From: an uncultured Chitinophagales bacterium
Lineage (GTDB): Bacteria; Bacteroidota; Bacteroidia; Chitinophagales; JAHDHT01
Reading direction: 5' to 3'
Length of the DNA: 64,000 nucleotides
Assembly (NCBI GenBank): GCA_938023075.1
Contig: CALHDG010000130.1
Location: 1 to 64,000, forward strand
The notes beneath the pieces were generated by a model. That model saw nothing but the letters and a program-made list of their open reading frames with translations, made no database searches and was not told the origin of the DNA. Numbering within the stretch: the stretch's first letter is position 1; each line of letters opens with the position of its first letter. Both the position numbers and the translations under genes were made by a program. This document shows positions 26,946 to 36,832 of this stretch, in pieces.

Positions 26946-28055
26946 CTATTTTTTATGGGTATCTAACTGCTTAGAAGAAGCTTTTGAAGCAGGCTTGTAC
27001 GTTTTATCAAACAACCATTTGCGCTGATACTTTTCTTCGCCCAAAAAAAGTTGAACTTCTAATTGTTTAATTTTTTGAAACATTTGTTCTTTGTAAGCGG
27101 CGTGAGGGTCTTTTTGCTGATGCTTATCCAACCAATTGAATTTGTTACTATAATATTGGTCTAACTTTCTAAAAATAAAAACCTCTGTATCGCTTAGGTT
27201 TAAAGGTTGTTGCAATTGATGATGGTAGGTGTTTTTTAACGGTGCGGGCGGCAATACAATATCTAAATCAACATAAAATTGACTGAGTTGATTTTTGGTT
27301 TGCTGCAAGTCCTCTTCACTTATTTCATCTGTATAAAAATAATTGATATAGGGCGTATGACTTAATATTTTATGTACCCAATCATAATTATGAATGGCGT
27401 ATTTCAAATCATTATCCACTATTTTAATAAATTTAGAGGGCATAACAGCTTGCGTTTTCAACCCTAAAAATTGAAAAAGATCAGTTAATGTTTCTTGCTT
27501 ATGATGAAGCAAATCTTCATAATAAACGGTTTTTATTTGGTCAAAGTCAGCATGTAATTTTTGTTGGAAGCGTTGGTTTTGCCGTTCCCGGAGTTCCATA
27601 TAATTTATCGCATGCAAAGTGCCTAATCCTTGCAATTCTACATCCACCTTTTCTTTTATATTACTTACACCGGTTTGCTGTCTAATAGTCCGGTGATATT
27701 GATGAGAAACCGCTGCCTTCAACAGGTTTTTTCGCAACAAAAAAATGCATTTAAATTGGTTTTCTATAAGATAAGTATACACATCTAAATAATGGTCAAG
27801 CTGATTGGGATATTTAAACTTAAAGCCTTTTGATTTGATTTTGCTAAACAAACGTTTCTTTTCAAAATAAGATAAGGTAGTAGCAACTTGATTTTTATCG
27901 AGTTGACGAATTTGTTGCGTACGATTATTTACCTTAATATCTTTCGTATCAAAAATTTCCATTCTGCATTCAACTTGTGGATGCTGATTTAACAAATCAA
28001 CCAACATGGTAGAGCCACTCCGTTCAAAAAAAGCAATGAAAAAATTGTTTCGCAT
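26946..28055 (-). CDS. Sulfotransferase family protein
   Basis: 369 residues, cytoplasmic. The N-terminal 5'-phosphosulfate loop is FFERSGSTMLVDLLNQHP (residues 9-26), followed by the FLLRKNLLKAAVSHQYHR region, which matches the 3'-phosphate-binding RxxxxxxxS motif of PAPS-dependent sulfotransferases. The C-terminal third is a basic helical extension. The acceptor is unknown; carbohydrate or lipid targets are usual for bacterial members. Flanked by a solo MITE end and the divergent DUF6922 gene. Confidence 0.82.
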   Translation of the reverse strand: MRNNFFIAFFERSGSTMLVDLLNQHPQVECRMEIFDTKDIKVNNRTQQIRQLDKNQVATTLSYFEKKRLFSKIKSKGFKFKYPNQLDHYLDVYTYLIENQFKCIFLLRKNLLKAAVSHQYHRTIRQQTGVSNIKEKVDVELQGLGTLHAINYMELRERQNQRFQQKLHADFDQIKTVYYEDLLHHKQETLTDLFQFLGLKTQAVMPSKFIKIVDNDLKYAIHNYDWVHKILSHTPYINYFYTDEISEEDLQQTKNQLSQFYVDLDIVLPPAPLKNTYHHQLQQPLNLSDTEVFIFRKLDQYYSNKFNWLDKHQQKDPHAAYKEQMFQKIKQLEVQLFLGEEKYQRKWLFDKTYKPASKASSKQLDTHKK

Positions 28056-28158
28056 ATTTTCTTATAAAAATAAGACCACAAAATTGAGAAAAGCAACAGT
28101 CATATTATATATTCTACCAGAAAAATTCTTTTAAAATTATTTGTACCTTTAAAAACAA

Positions 28159-28440
28159 ATGACATTAAGACCATCATTATTTTGGGATGTGGATGTAAAA
28201 ACCATTGACTTACAAAAGCATCGAATTTCAGTTATTGAACGAATTACGCTTAGAGGGCGTTGGGAGGAATTTAAAACTATGCTTAATTTTTATGGAAAGG
28301 AAACCGTTAAAGAAACCTTATTGGAAGTTCGTTATTTAGATAAAGTAACGCTTGCTTTTTGTAGTACCATTTTTGAAATACCTAAAAGTGAATTTAGATG
28401 TTACAAACTCGCACAGTTGAACCCCGAACACTTGGATTAA
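28159..28440 (+). CDS. Orphan DUF6922 protein (antitoxin-like)
   Basis: 93 residues, starting LRPSLFWDVDVKTIDLQKHR and containing ERITLRGRWEEFKTMLNFYG, a layout I recognise as DUF6922. In many Bacteroidota such proteins precede an AbiEii/AbiGii-type nucleotidyltransferase toxin gene. Here the next gene is on the opposite strand and overlaps by 4 bp, so no partner is present. A TACCTTTA box at 28144-28151 lies 7 bases before the ATG. Assignment from memory of the family, not from a search. Confidence 0.7.
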   Translation: MTLRPSLFWDVDVKTIDLQKHRISVIERITLRGRWEEFKTMLNFYGKETVKETLLEVRYLDKVTLAFCSTIFEIPKSEFRCYKLAQLNPEHLD

Positions 28441-30173
28441 AAGAAAAAATCCTTAGCCGCAATATTCATTCTAAAATGTATACCGGCATAATGCGTAAGT
28501 AAAGTTTTTTCGGGCAATAAATAATATTTTTCAGAGCGAAATTGATAAGTAAAATCTACAAAAATATTGTGCCATGGCATATAGCTTAAAATAAATTGAT
28601 TATGTAAGATGGCTTTTTTGCTGCCTTGCAAAAGCTCATTTCCAAACTCTTGAAAATAGGTAGTTTGGTCTGCAAAAATATCGCCGCCAAAGTTGAGGCT
28701 ATCGGTATTTTCCCCTTTTTCGGCATACATTAATTGATTGGTTAAGGCTATTTTAGGATGCGGTCTATAGCGTACAATACCCAAAAATTCCTGAAAATTA
28801 CTGCCAAGTGGATGGGCTAAAGGTTGGTTGTAATGCGTATAATTGATGGTGGTATCAAAATGAGAATAAGTATAAGGGCGCGCCATATTATACTCTAACT
28901 GAATATCCAATTGAGTAATGTTAAACGCATCTATATATTTTATACCACTTTGAAAAGCATACTTATTGGCAAACCAACCGCGCCGTTCTATAAACAATTC
29001 AGAAGCTCTAAAATCATCTAATAAAAATTGACCGTATACCGAAAAGTGTTTTAAAAAAACGGCTTTCCAATCTATGCCTATCACCGAATTATCGGGGCTG
29101 CCTTGATGCCATTCAATCGCCTTATAAAATATAACCGGGTTTAAATAATTCAAATCAAAACCACCTTCTCTAAAAAAAATAACTGATTCAAACAAACCAA
29201 TGTTTAACCAAGGTGTAGCATTAATGCTTAAATGATGGGTAGCAGCAAATTTTTTATTACGCAGTTGCGCACCATCTAAAATACTGTATTGCTGCACCAA
29301 TTCCGACCAAATGGTTTGATAACTCAAGCGCCAAAATTGCGTTTGTACTTTGGCAAATAAATACGGTGCACCAAAGTTAGACAACAACATAGAGCGATAA
29401 CCATTACCCAAAAAATGATGGTCGTGCCCAAACTGCACCTTAATTTTTTTAAACACCGGAAAAGACAGATAGCCTCTGTAGGTAAAAAAGTCTAAGGCTT
29501 CATTTTCGCCGAAAGCCGTCCAAGCTCCTTCGCCGGGTACGGCTTCGTCGCCACCGTATTTTTTAAATACCCGGTTTTGAACATAAGTAGGTGTAACGAT
29601 TTGATTTTCGGTCAGTATAGAGTAAAAACCTACCTTATCAAACAAGCGACCTCGTACTTCAAAACCTCTGGTATTTTGATAATTTGTTTTTGCCGAGTTT
29701 GCTTCTATACCCAAACCAACATTCAATACCGGATTGATTTTTAACACAAAATCATCGCCTTCTTTTAAAAAAAAATCTGACCTATATTGATAAAAATATT
29801 TGAGCAAAGGCTTTTTGGTAGGGATGTGTCCTTTATCCGTCCATTCATTATTATCTATATAAACATAGCGATGGTTGTAGCGGTCTTTAGCACGAAATTT
29901 TAACGATAAGGTATCTAAATTACTATGTAAATTCGCTACTTGTTTTCTGCTGTAGGGCTTTTGGTTGGTAAATAGGGTATGATGCAACGTGTTGGACTGT
30001 ATTTCAATTCTATCGGTAAAATGGTAAGCCGGGTTGTTGAAGGGCAGGTAAGTGCTTTGGGCAAATAACATATGGGGTACATTCAAAAAACAAAGCAAGC
30101 CTATTAGATTACAAAGATTGATATTGCTTTGATTATTCAAAAATAGAATTAAAGTATGGATAGGATTCATCAT
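28437..30173 (-). CDS. Outer-membrane beta-barrel protein, possibly Wzi-like
   Basis: 578 residues. A long N-terminal stretch includes a hydrophobic export signal (LIGLLCFLNVPHMLFA, then QSTYLPF). The rest is rich in alternating aromatic strands ending in a C-terminal FRMNIAAKDFFF, typical of an outer-membrane barrel. The start of the mature region (PAYHFTDRIEIQ and KPYSRKQVANL) resembles capsule-assembly Wzi-family proteins of Bacteroidota. Function otherwise unknown. The Met-Met start may be late; an internal Met before FAQS is too far in. MITE copy 2 lies 38 bp upstream. Confidence 0.6.
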   Translation of the reverse strand: MMNPIHTLILFLNNQSNINLCNLIGLLCFLNVPHMLFAQSTYLPFNNPAYHFTDRIEIQSNTLHHTLFTNQKPYSRKQVANLHSNLDTLSLKFRAKDRYNHRYVYIDNNEWTDKGHIPTKKPLLKYFYQYRSDFFLKEGDDFVLKINPVLNVGLGIEANSAKTNYQNTRGFEVRGRLFDKVGFYSILTENQIVTPTYVQNRVFKKYGGDEAVPGEGAWTAFGENEALDFFTYRGYLSFPVFKKIKVQFGHDHHFLGNGYRSMLLSNFGAPYLFAKVQTQFWRLSYQTIWSELVQQYSILDGAQLRNKKFAATHHLSINATPWLNIGLFESVIFFREGGFDLNYLNPVIFYKAIEWHQGSPDNSVIGIDWKAVFLKHFSVYGQFLLDDFRASELFIERRGWFANKYAFQSGIKYIDAFNITQLDIQLEYNMARPYTYSHFDTTINYTHYNQPLAHPLGSNFQEFLGIVRYRPHPKIALTNQLMYAEKGENTDSLNFGGDIFADQTTYFQEFGNELLQGSKKAILHNQFILSYMPWHNIFVDFTYQFRSEKYYLLPEKTLLTHYAGIHFRMNIAAKDFFF

Positions 30174-30211
30174 TTTATCTCAATTAATAAAAACGTCTTT
30201 AATAATAATTA

Positions 30212-30432
30212 CTTAAGTTTCGGTAGTAGTATTTATTTCATAATAACTTGAATATATATTATTTATGGAAATTGAAGTACTCCATAAGTTTAAGTTAACT
30301 TAATTCAACATATAAATCATAAAATCATCCAAGTGAACCTGTTCACTTGTTTTAGTAAAGTGGCAGTGCTTTTGTTGACGCAATAGAACAGGTTCCATTG
30401 GAACAACAATTATTTTACTACCGAAACTTAAG
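30212..30432 (+). mobile_element. MITE-like element, copy 2 (221 bp)
   Basis: Ends CTTAAGTTTCGGTAGTA and TACTACCGAAACTTAAG, a perfect 17-bp inverted repeat. Flanked by TAATTA on both sides, a possible 6-bp target duplication in AT-rich DNA. Carries the 18-bp palindrome AAGTGAACCTGTTCACTT at 30331-30348 and a decayed second palindrome near 30391-30408. Same orientation and length as copy 1 and highly similar throughout. Confidence 0.85.
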
Positions 30433-30474
30433 TAATTATTTGAAAACTGAACTTAATTTGGTAATATTATGTAT

Positions 30475-30482
30475 TAAATTTG
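30475..30482 (+). promoter_or_regulatory. -7 promoter box TAAATTTG for the transglutaminase gene
   Basis: Perfect TAnnTTTG match 44 bases before the ATG at 30527. A TTTG at 30457-30460 is a -33 candidate, although the 14-base spacer is short. Confidence 0.4.
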
Positions 30483-30526
30483 TATTTTTTAAACTAAAGT
30501 TCACTTACTAAATCAATATCATTATC

Positions 30527-31639
30527 ATGAAAAAAATTATTATCCTTTGCCTTTTGCTTCCTTTTTTGGCACAGAGCCAAAATACACCAATTAAAAAAAC
30601 GGTTAAGCAAATTAAAATTGATGAAAAAGACCCGGTTCAATCGGTATTTAAATGGGTGGCGACCAATGTAAAATACGACGTAAAAAAGTTGAAAAAAATT
30701 ACTAAAACCGGCAACCGGAGCACTACACAAACGGTTGATGAGCGCATAAATGATGTGTTGAGAACCAGAAGAGGGGTTTGCCAACATTATTCAGAGTTGT
30801 TTGCGGCTTTAATGACCGAGTTGGGTTATGAAGCCAAGGTGGTTACCGGCTTTACCAATAAAACCAATATTGCTGGAGAAAATACGAGTTTAGGGCATGC
30901 ATGGAACGCAGTAAAAGTTGACGGTACATGGAAACTGTATGATGCTACTTGGGCTGCCGGCGGTGTTAGAGATGGTGAAAAATTCATTAAAAATTATAAT
31001 CCACAATGGTATGATGTACACCCAAAAGAGATGATTAGAACCCACATTCCTTTCGACCCGATGTGGCAATTGTTAGAAAAGCCGGTTTCTTATCAACGTT
31101 TTTTAGAATTTCAATTTGTCTCCGATTATCCGGCAACGCTCAATTATAAAGAATTGATTGAAGCGCATCTTACAAAAAAAGAAGTAGACCAATATGAAGA
31201 TGCGCTTAACCGGTCGAAAACTTTAGGTAAGGGTAATGCTTTGTTAGAACAATGGGCACAAATGATACATGCCAATGTAGTAATTATGAAGAAAAACGAG
31301 GTGATTTATGCCCAAAATGAGAAAGTAACTGCCCGGAATGAACAAATTAATGTATTGAACAAAGGAGTTACACTTATGAAATCGGTTACAGATTTATTCA
31401 ATCAATATATTAAGGTTAAAAATAAGCAATTTAAAGATAAACGTTGGACAGAAAGTCGCTTAAAAAATACGATGGAGAAATTACAAAATCAATCGAAAGA
31501 AGCGCTGACCATTTATAACTCAATACAAACCGACGATGTTCAATTAAGAGCCATGATTAATGAAAGGATTAAACATGCTTCACAAACGATGAAACGAATA
31601 AATACCGAAGCACAATTCATTAATCAAAAATTTAGGTAA
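30527..31639 (+). CDS. Secreted transglutaminase-like domain protein
   Basis: 370 residues. Signal peptide KKIIILCLLLPFLAQSQ. The transglutaminase/protease-like core carries the Cys-His-Asp triad: Cys85 in GVCQHYSELF, His124 in LGHAWNAV and Asp139 in LYDATW. The C-terminal half is long, helical and Lys/Gln/Asn-rich (coiled-coil-like from about residue 210). Periplasmic peptide hydrolysis or crosslinking is inferred. The 3' end runs straight, in the same reading frame, into the NUDIX gene. Confidence 0.85.
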   Translation: MKKIIILCLLLPFLAQSQNTPIKKTVKQIKIDEKDPVQSVFKWVATNVKYDVKKLKKITKTGNRSTTQTVDERINDVLRTRRGVCQHYSELFAALMTELGYEAKVVTGFTNKTNIAGENTSLGHAWNAVKVDGTWKLYDATWAAGGVRDGEKFIKNYNPQWYDVHPKEMIRTHIPFDPMWQLLEKPVSYQRFLEFQFVSDYPATLNYKELIEAHLTKKEVDQYEDALNRSKTLGKGNALLEQWAQMIHANVVIMKKNEVIYAQNEKVTARNEQINVLNKGVTLMKSVTDLFNQYIKVKNKQFKDKRWTESRLKNTMEKLQNQSKEALTIYNSIQTDDVQLRAMINERIKHASQTMKRINTEAQFINQKFR

Positions 31640-31666
31640 CCAATAATCGAAGATTTTATACAACAG

Positions 31667-32278
31667 TTGTCCGCAGCTTTAAAACTGCCCTTACCGGGTT
31701 TATCCGCGCAACTAAAAATGGCGCCGCAGAGTAGGGGAGCGATTAACGAAAATGATGTGAAGGCAAATTTGCAGTTTGCTAAAAAAGCGGCGGTGATGTG
31801 TTTGTTCTATCCAAAAAATAATGAACCGCATTTTGTATTGATGAAACGGGTTAGTTATCCGGGCGTACATAGTGGGCAAATTAGTTTTCCGGGTGGGCGA
31901 ATTGAAATGGATGAAAGCCCTTTAGAAGCGGCAATTAGAGAAACACAAGAAGAAATTGGGATTGAAGTTACCGAACAAGAAATTCTATCGGCTATCAGCG
32001 AAATTTATATTCCGCCAAGTAATTTTTATGTGTACCCTTTTATGGCTTGCTTAAAAAAAAATCCAATATTTAACGCCGATAAAACCGAAGTTGATTATGT
32101 AGTTGAAGTGCCGGTGAAGGAATTTACCAATCCTGCGAACATCAAACATAAACAACTACAATACAGTTATGGAAGTTTTGAAGCCCCCTATTTTCATTTA
32201 CAAGATGAAACCGTTTGGGGTGCAACGGCGATGATGTTGGGCGAGGTTTTTGAGCTATTGAAATTTAATCGATTTTAG
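31667..32278 (+). CDS. NUDIX hydrolase, CoA pyrophosphatase (NudL/PCD1) type
   Basis: 203 residues from a TTG. NUDIX box GGRIEMDESPLEAAIRETQE plus EIGI, preceded by the CoA-pyrophosphatase signature VHSGQISFPGG. Predicted to hydrolyse CoA and its thioesters. The start is uncertain: the family N-terminus (EDFIQQLSAALKLPLPG) extends to about 31649, yet only ATA (31643) and ATC (31646) lie between the previous stop codon at 31637-31639 and the TTG. The frame is the same as the upstream gene, so an unusual start codon, readthrough or a sequencing error are all open. Confidence 0.85.
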   Translation: MSAALKLPLPGLSAQLKMAPQSRGAINENDVKANLQFAKKAAVMCLFYPKNNEPHFVLMKRVSYPGVHSGQISFPGGRIEMDESPLEAAIRETQEEIGIEVTEQEILSAISEIYIPPSNFYVYPFMACLKKNPIFNADKTEVDYVVEVPVKEFTNPANIKHKQLQYSYGSFEAPYFHLQDETVWGATAMMLGEVFELLKFNRF

Positions 32279-32286
32279 TTAAAAAG

Positions 32287-32953
32287 CTACTTGTTTTGTA
32301 ATATTTCATAATCAAACAACTTTATCAAATCTAATTGAAAGTCTGGAAATATAATAGAATTTATAAAGCCATCTGCTGTTGTATAATGTTTGCTGCCAAC
32401 ATACTTTTCTTGATCATTTAACTCGTAAATTACCAACCATTTTTCATTAGGATATACAATCCAATATTCTTTTACGCCTTCTCGCTCATACAACCTAAAT
32501 TTGGTTGTTAAATCACGATTGTTATTAGGTGATTTGATTTCAATAACCAGATCGGTTGCGCCTTTTATGCCTCTATCCTCAATTGTTGAAGTGTCACAAA
32601 CAATGCATAAATCTGGCTGAACAATGGTATTGATTTTTGCTCCGTTTGGGTTTGGAAAATATACATCTATTGGGGCAGCGAAAAACTTCGCAACTTTTAC
32701 CGTCTAAAAAATTACCCCACAACCCTGAAAAACGCATACTAACCCTTTGATGATTGGTTCTTGGAGCAGACATCAGTTGATAAGGCACCCCATCAATCAA
32801 CTCAATGCGCTCAGGAAATTGCCAAGTGTAATATTCTTCATAAGTATACAATTTACTGAGATCTAACTGACTAATATCCGTTAGGTTTGTTCGTAAGGTT
32901 GAAGGAGTTGCTGTCGTATCTTCAAATATCATCATTTTAGTGTTTAATCGCAA
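32287..32953 (-). pseudogene. Frameshifted Uma2-family (DUF820) endonuclease gene
   Basis: Two adjoining frames together spell one Uma2-type PD-(D/E)XK protein. The N-terminal part (32953 down to about 32680) includes YTYEEYYTWQFPERIELIDG and SAPRTNHQRVSMRF. Removing one extra base at about 32680 restores a continuous frame reading AAPIDVYFPNPNGAKINT, then LCIVCDTSTIEDRGIKGATD, IEIKSP (catalytic Glu-x-Lys), REGVKEYWIVYP and the C-terminus to 32287. The lesion is a single-base insertion after GAAGTTTTT on the minus strand. It is either a recent pseudogene or a sequencing/assembly error. Uma2 genes are commonly multicopy with unclear roles. Confidence 0.85.
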
Positions 32954-33282
32954 ATTAACTTTCCTACATAACCATTTCCGCTCTCAATTCTTAACTTGCC
33001 AACTTGTTTATATTTAGAACCATACATCTGTTTAATCTTTAAACATAGACCAAACCGATTGTTCCTAAATTCAGTAGTAAACCCTTCGCTTTTTCAGGCA
33101 ATTTTGCCAGATACTATAAATCATAAAAAGCACTATAAAATATTGTTTCTTAAATTGTAACCAAAACCAATAAATTCTAATTATTTTCGCAGCATTGCTA
33201 AAATGATTGTTGTATCTCTATCTATAATTCAGATAAGAAGTTTCATTATATTATATAAATTATTGTTGATAAATTAATTTTT

Positions 33283-34302
33283 TTGGGATTATTCAATTTT
33301 TTCAAAAGCCGTTATTTTTGGTTATCTTTATTATGGATGTTGCTCATATCCGTATTACTATTTGCAGGTGTTGTTTACTATTTGCAGGTCTTTACTAAGC
33401 AAAATCAATCTATTGAAGTGCCTGATTTAACAAATATGAGTATAGCCGAAGTAGATCGTACCTTAACGGCAGAACAACTTCGCTATCGAATAATTGACTC
33501 AACTTATGTAGCCAACAAACAAGCCGGTGTGGTTATTATGCAATATCCTGCACCAAAGCATCAAGTTAAAGAAGACCGTCGCGTATTTTTAACCGTAAAT
33601 GCCAAAAGTGCGCCTAAGGTAAAAATGCCTGATTTAATTGATAAATCAATACGAGTAGCTACCAGCCAATTAGAAAATATCGGTTTAAAAAGAGGAGAAG
33701 TAAAGCGAAAACCTGATTTAGCCAAAGATGCCGTTTTAGAACAACAACTAGAGGGTAAAAAAATTGAACCCGGCAAATTAATTGATAAAGGTACGGCTAT
33801 AGATTTGGTAGTAGGCAGCGGCTTTGGATCGAGTAGATATAAATTACCTAACGTAAAAGGCTTAACCTTAGAGTCTGCGGTAAGTTCCTTAAAATCGAGC
33901 ACCCTTAAAATGGGGGCTTTAGTAGCTGATAAAACCGTTATCGATACAGCTTCCTCTATTGTATACAAACAGTCTCCGGATTATGCCTCAGGCATATATA
34001 TGAATACTGGACAATCGGTTGACTTGTTTGTAACTCATTTAGATAATTATGGTAAGATATTGGATAAAGAACGCGAATTAGAAATAGAAGCGCAAGAGGA
34101 GATAAGAGCAAAAGAGCAAAGGCGGTTGGATAGAATAAGCGGAAAAAATAAATCATCGGTACCAGGCTTCAACAAGCTGCCAGATTCAAATCCCTACGAC
34201 CCCAATGAATGGGAAGGAGGAAGTTCTACAAGCCCTAATAATGATTCGCAGTCTAATCCATATGGAAATAAGCCGAATTCTACTATAGATCCTGATCAAT
34301 AA
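33283..34302 (+). CDS. PASTA-domain membrane protein
   Basis: 339 residues. A short cytoplasmic start (GLFNFFKSRYFW), one transmembrane helix near residues 13-35, then three PASTA domains (from IEVPDLTNMSIAEVDRTL near 43, PKVKMPDLIDKSIRVATSQL near 112, and YKLPNVKGLTLESAVSSL near 186), and a low-complexity Asn/Pro/Ser tail. PASTA domains bind muropeptides or beta-lactams, so a peptidoglycan-sensing or divisome-related role is inferred. No kinase domain is attached. The start is TTG; the first in-frame ATG at 33337 falls inside the membrane helix. Confidence 0.85.
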   Translation: MGLFNFFKSRYFWLSLLWMLLISVLLFAGVVYYLQVFTKQNQSIEVPDLTNMSIAEVDRTLTAEQLRYRIIDSTYVANKQAGVVIMQYPAPKHQVKEDRRVFLTVNAKSAPKVKMPDLIDKSIRVATSQLENIGLKRGEVKRKPDLAKDAVLEQQLEGKKIEPGKLIDKGTAIDLVVGSGFGSSRYKLPNVKGLTLESAVSSLKSSTLKMGALVADKTVIDTASSIVYKQSPDYASGIYMNTGQSVDLFVTHLDNYGKILDKERELEIEAQEEIRAKEQRRLDRISGKNKSSVPGFNKLPDSNPYDPNEWEGGSSTSPNNDSQSNPYGNKPNSTIDPDQ

Positions 34303-34426
34303 AATTCAACTGCTTTGTTGATAATAGTAATATTTTAACGTTAAAAAATTTAGAATAATAATATGCTGGATATTTACCCGTTGTTAACCTCAATTAAAGT
34401 TTTTTAAATAAAACCCTAACAATAAT

Positions 34427-36826
34427 ATGAATATGAAAATTTGTTGTAATATTTCGGTCATCATAGCTACCTTTATTTTTTGTAGCATCGCAGCTTTTTC
34501 GCAAGAAAAATTAGTGCCTCTACAAAGCAACCCTGCTTACTCAACGGTAGAACAACCAACTTATACCGCAGCAAAAAAAGCCTTATCTTTACCATTTATT
34601 GATGACTTTTCAACCACCAATGTCCATCCTGATGAAAAACTTTGGTTAGATAATTATGTATATATTAACAACACCTTAGCAAATAATCCGCCAACCATGG
34701 GGGTAGCTACTTTTGATGGTTTAAACCAAGAAGGCAAACCCTGGAGCCCCGCAAACATAGGTGATCAAGATACCAGAGCCAGCCAACCTTGTGATACCTT
34801 AACCTCGCAAGCTATTGATTTATTGAGTGCGAATAATCCAGAAAATTTGTACTTGAGTTTTTATTATCAACCAGGTGGTAATGCCACAAGACCTGAAATG
34901 AAAGATTCTCTGTTTATACAAGCCAAAACCGAAAACGATGAGTGGGAAGTTATTTGGAGTATAGAAGGTTTGCCTAATCGAGATTTTAAAAGTGTTGTTA
35001 TTCATTTAGGAGACTCTGCTCAATACATACACGATAATTTTCAATTTCGTTTTATTGCTAATGCTACGCCAACAGGGTATAACGATTTTTGGCATATTGA
35101 TTATGTAGAACTAAGAGAGCGCAGTAATGTAACTAATCAAATTGTTCTTTTACCAGATAGTGTACCAAATAGTGCCTATACCATTTTGGTAGATGCAAAA
35201 AAACCAGACTGTAGGTCAATTAAAAAAATTGATTTAGATTTGAGTTTAAGTGGTTTTCAAAATTGTGATATCGATTCCATTGCTTTAGTAAATGAACGGG
35301 GCAATTTAATTGCTTACACCAAATTTAGTGTAGCAACAACAATTCCAGATGAAGGTCTTTATCTATCCACCCAAATAACTAATGAAAAAAATGATGATCC
35401 GCGAACCGGTAATTTAAGCGACGATTGTTATTTTATATACATTAACAATACCGATTCAACTAATGTTAATATTTTTAATTATAGCATATCAAATGATTGT
35501 TTAACCATTACAGCCCCTACTTTACCTACCAGAGATTTAGCTTTTGTTGAAAAGCCTACTTCAATTTTAAAAGACTATTCTCAGATGACTATAGGACAGT
35601 TTTTTAATTATCAAGATCAGGTGTTAAATGAACAACATAGCTTTACAATCAGTAATTTAGATAAAGATGTTTTTCCTACAGATTATTACTTTCAGATAGA
35701 AGTGCTCAATTCAAACGATATCATTTACGAATTAGAACCAGGTTCAATTTCAGTACCTGCCTATTCCAGATTTAAAAATGCACTAAAAACATTAAAATTT
35801 ACCAATAATCCTAATGAGGTAGACGATAATACCATAGCAATTAGCGGTAGAGATCTTGCAGAAGAAACCCTTCAAATTGAAATGAAATATTTCATCACGC
35901 CAAATAATGACAATAGAAATGAAAACAACACCATTTCGAGAATATATACATTTGATAACCAATTGGCTTACGATGATGGCATATTAGATGTTGGCTACGG
36001 CGTTTCCGGCGAGTCGGCACAAATTGCCCAGAAGTATGAAATTTTTGAACGCGATTTTGTTTACGGTATTTTAATACATTTTGCTCAAATAACCCTCAAT
36101 CAAACTGATCGCTTATTTACCTTAAAACTATGGGACAGTATTAAAGGCATAGATGGTGCAGAATCGACCGTTATAGCAGCTATGCGATCGGATTTAGAAG
36201 TAGTATACCCCAATGAAGATAATTACACCGGTTTTGTATTATACTGTTTTGAAGATGGTATACCCGTACAAGATCAATTTTATATTGGCATTCAACAAGA
36301 AGGCTCAGTAGAAATTCATTTGGGTTTTGACAATAATAATGATTCGAAAGATAAATTATATTTTAATACTTTCAATGAATGGATACCCTCTTCAGAAACC
36401 GGTAGTTTAATGATGCGACCAATTATTGGAAGAGCTTTAAGTTTAGAAGAAGATTGTGGAGTAGAAACGGTTTGTCCTGTATTAGGTCAAGAATGTACCG
36501 ATGCCAACGGTAATGTTTCTATGTACGATGAAGATTGTACATGTATTTTAGTTGTAGTCGGTATTTTCGATCAACCAAGTCCGGTTTTAGATTTTACCAT
36601 CTTACCAAATCCGGCAACTGATTTTATTGCTTTAGAAAACATAACACAAAACCAAGTGACCAATGCATCAATTCACATTATAAACGCTACCGGAAAGTTA
36701 ATGAAATCATTTACGGGCATACAAGAATCTTATTATATTGGTGATATTTCACCAGGTATTTATTTTATTCGAGTTATAAATGAACAGCAACAATCTGGTA
36801 TTAAAAAATTCATAAAAACGAAATAA
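34427..36826 (+). CDS. Large secreted T9SS cargo protein (type A sorting domain)
   Basis: 799 residues. Signal peptide NMKICCNISVIIATFIFCSI, cleaved near AFSQ. Large extracellular region of beta-rich modules; PFIDDFSTTNVHPDEKLW at the start of the mature part and a Cys-rich turn region near residues 685-715. The C-terminal ~75 residues are a type A sorting domain: FTILPNPATDFIALEN, IHIINATGKLMKSF, GDISPGIYFIRVI and a final Lys-rich strand. Exported by T9SS to the cell surface. Function of the cargo is unknown. Followed 6 bp later by a rhodanese gene. Confidence 0.85.
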   Translation: MNMKICCNISVIIATFIFCSIAAFSQEKLVPLQSNPAYSTVEQPTYTAAKKALSLPFIDDFSTTNVHPDEKLWLDNYVYINNTLANNPPTMGVATFDGLNQEGKPWSPANIGDQDTRASQPCDTLTSQAIDLLSANNPENLYLSFYYQPGGNATRPEMKDSLFIQAKTENDEWEVIWSIEGLPNRDFKSVVIHLGDSAQYIHDNFQFRFIANATPTGYNDFWHIDYVELRERSNVTNQIVLLPDSVPNSAYTILVDAKKPDCRSIKKIDLDLSLSGFQNCDIDSIALVNERGNLIAYTKFSVATTIPDEGLYLSTQITNEKNDDPRTGNLSDDCYFIYINNTDSTNVNIFNYSISNDCLTITAPTLPTRDLAFVEKPTSILKDYSQMTIGQFFNYQDQVLNEQHSFTISNLDKDVFPTDYYFQIEVLNSNDIIYELEPGSISVPAYSRFKNALKTLKFTNNPNEVDDNTIAISGRDLAEETLQIEMKYFITPNNDNRNENNTISRIYTFDNQLAYDDGILDVGYGVSGESAQIAQKYEIFERDFVYGILIHFAQITLNQTDRLFTLKLWDSIKGIDGAESTVIAAMRSDLEVVYPNEDNYTGFVLYCFEDGIPVQDQFYIGIQQEGSVEIHLGFDNNNDSKDKLYFNTFNEWIPSSETGSLMMRPIIGRALSLEEDCGVETVCPVLGQECTDANGNVSMYDEDCTCILVVVGIFDQPSPVLDFTILPNPATDFIALENITQNQVTNASIHIINATGKLMKSFTGIQESYYIGDISPGIYFIRVINEQQQSGIKKFIKTK

Positions 36827-36832
36827 TACAGT

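Noticed and set aside
32594..32953. Treating the two Uma2 pieces as separate genes
   Set aside because: Removing one base joins them into a single Uma2 protein with intact motifs, so they are one frameshifted gene.
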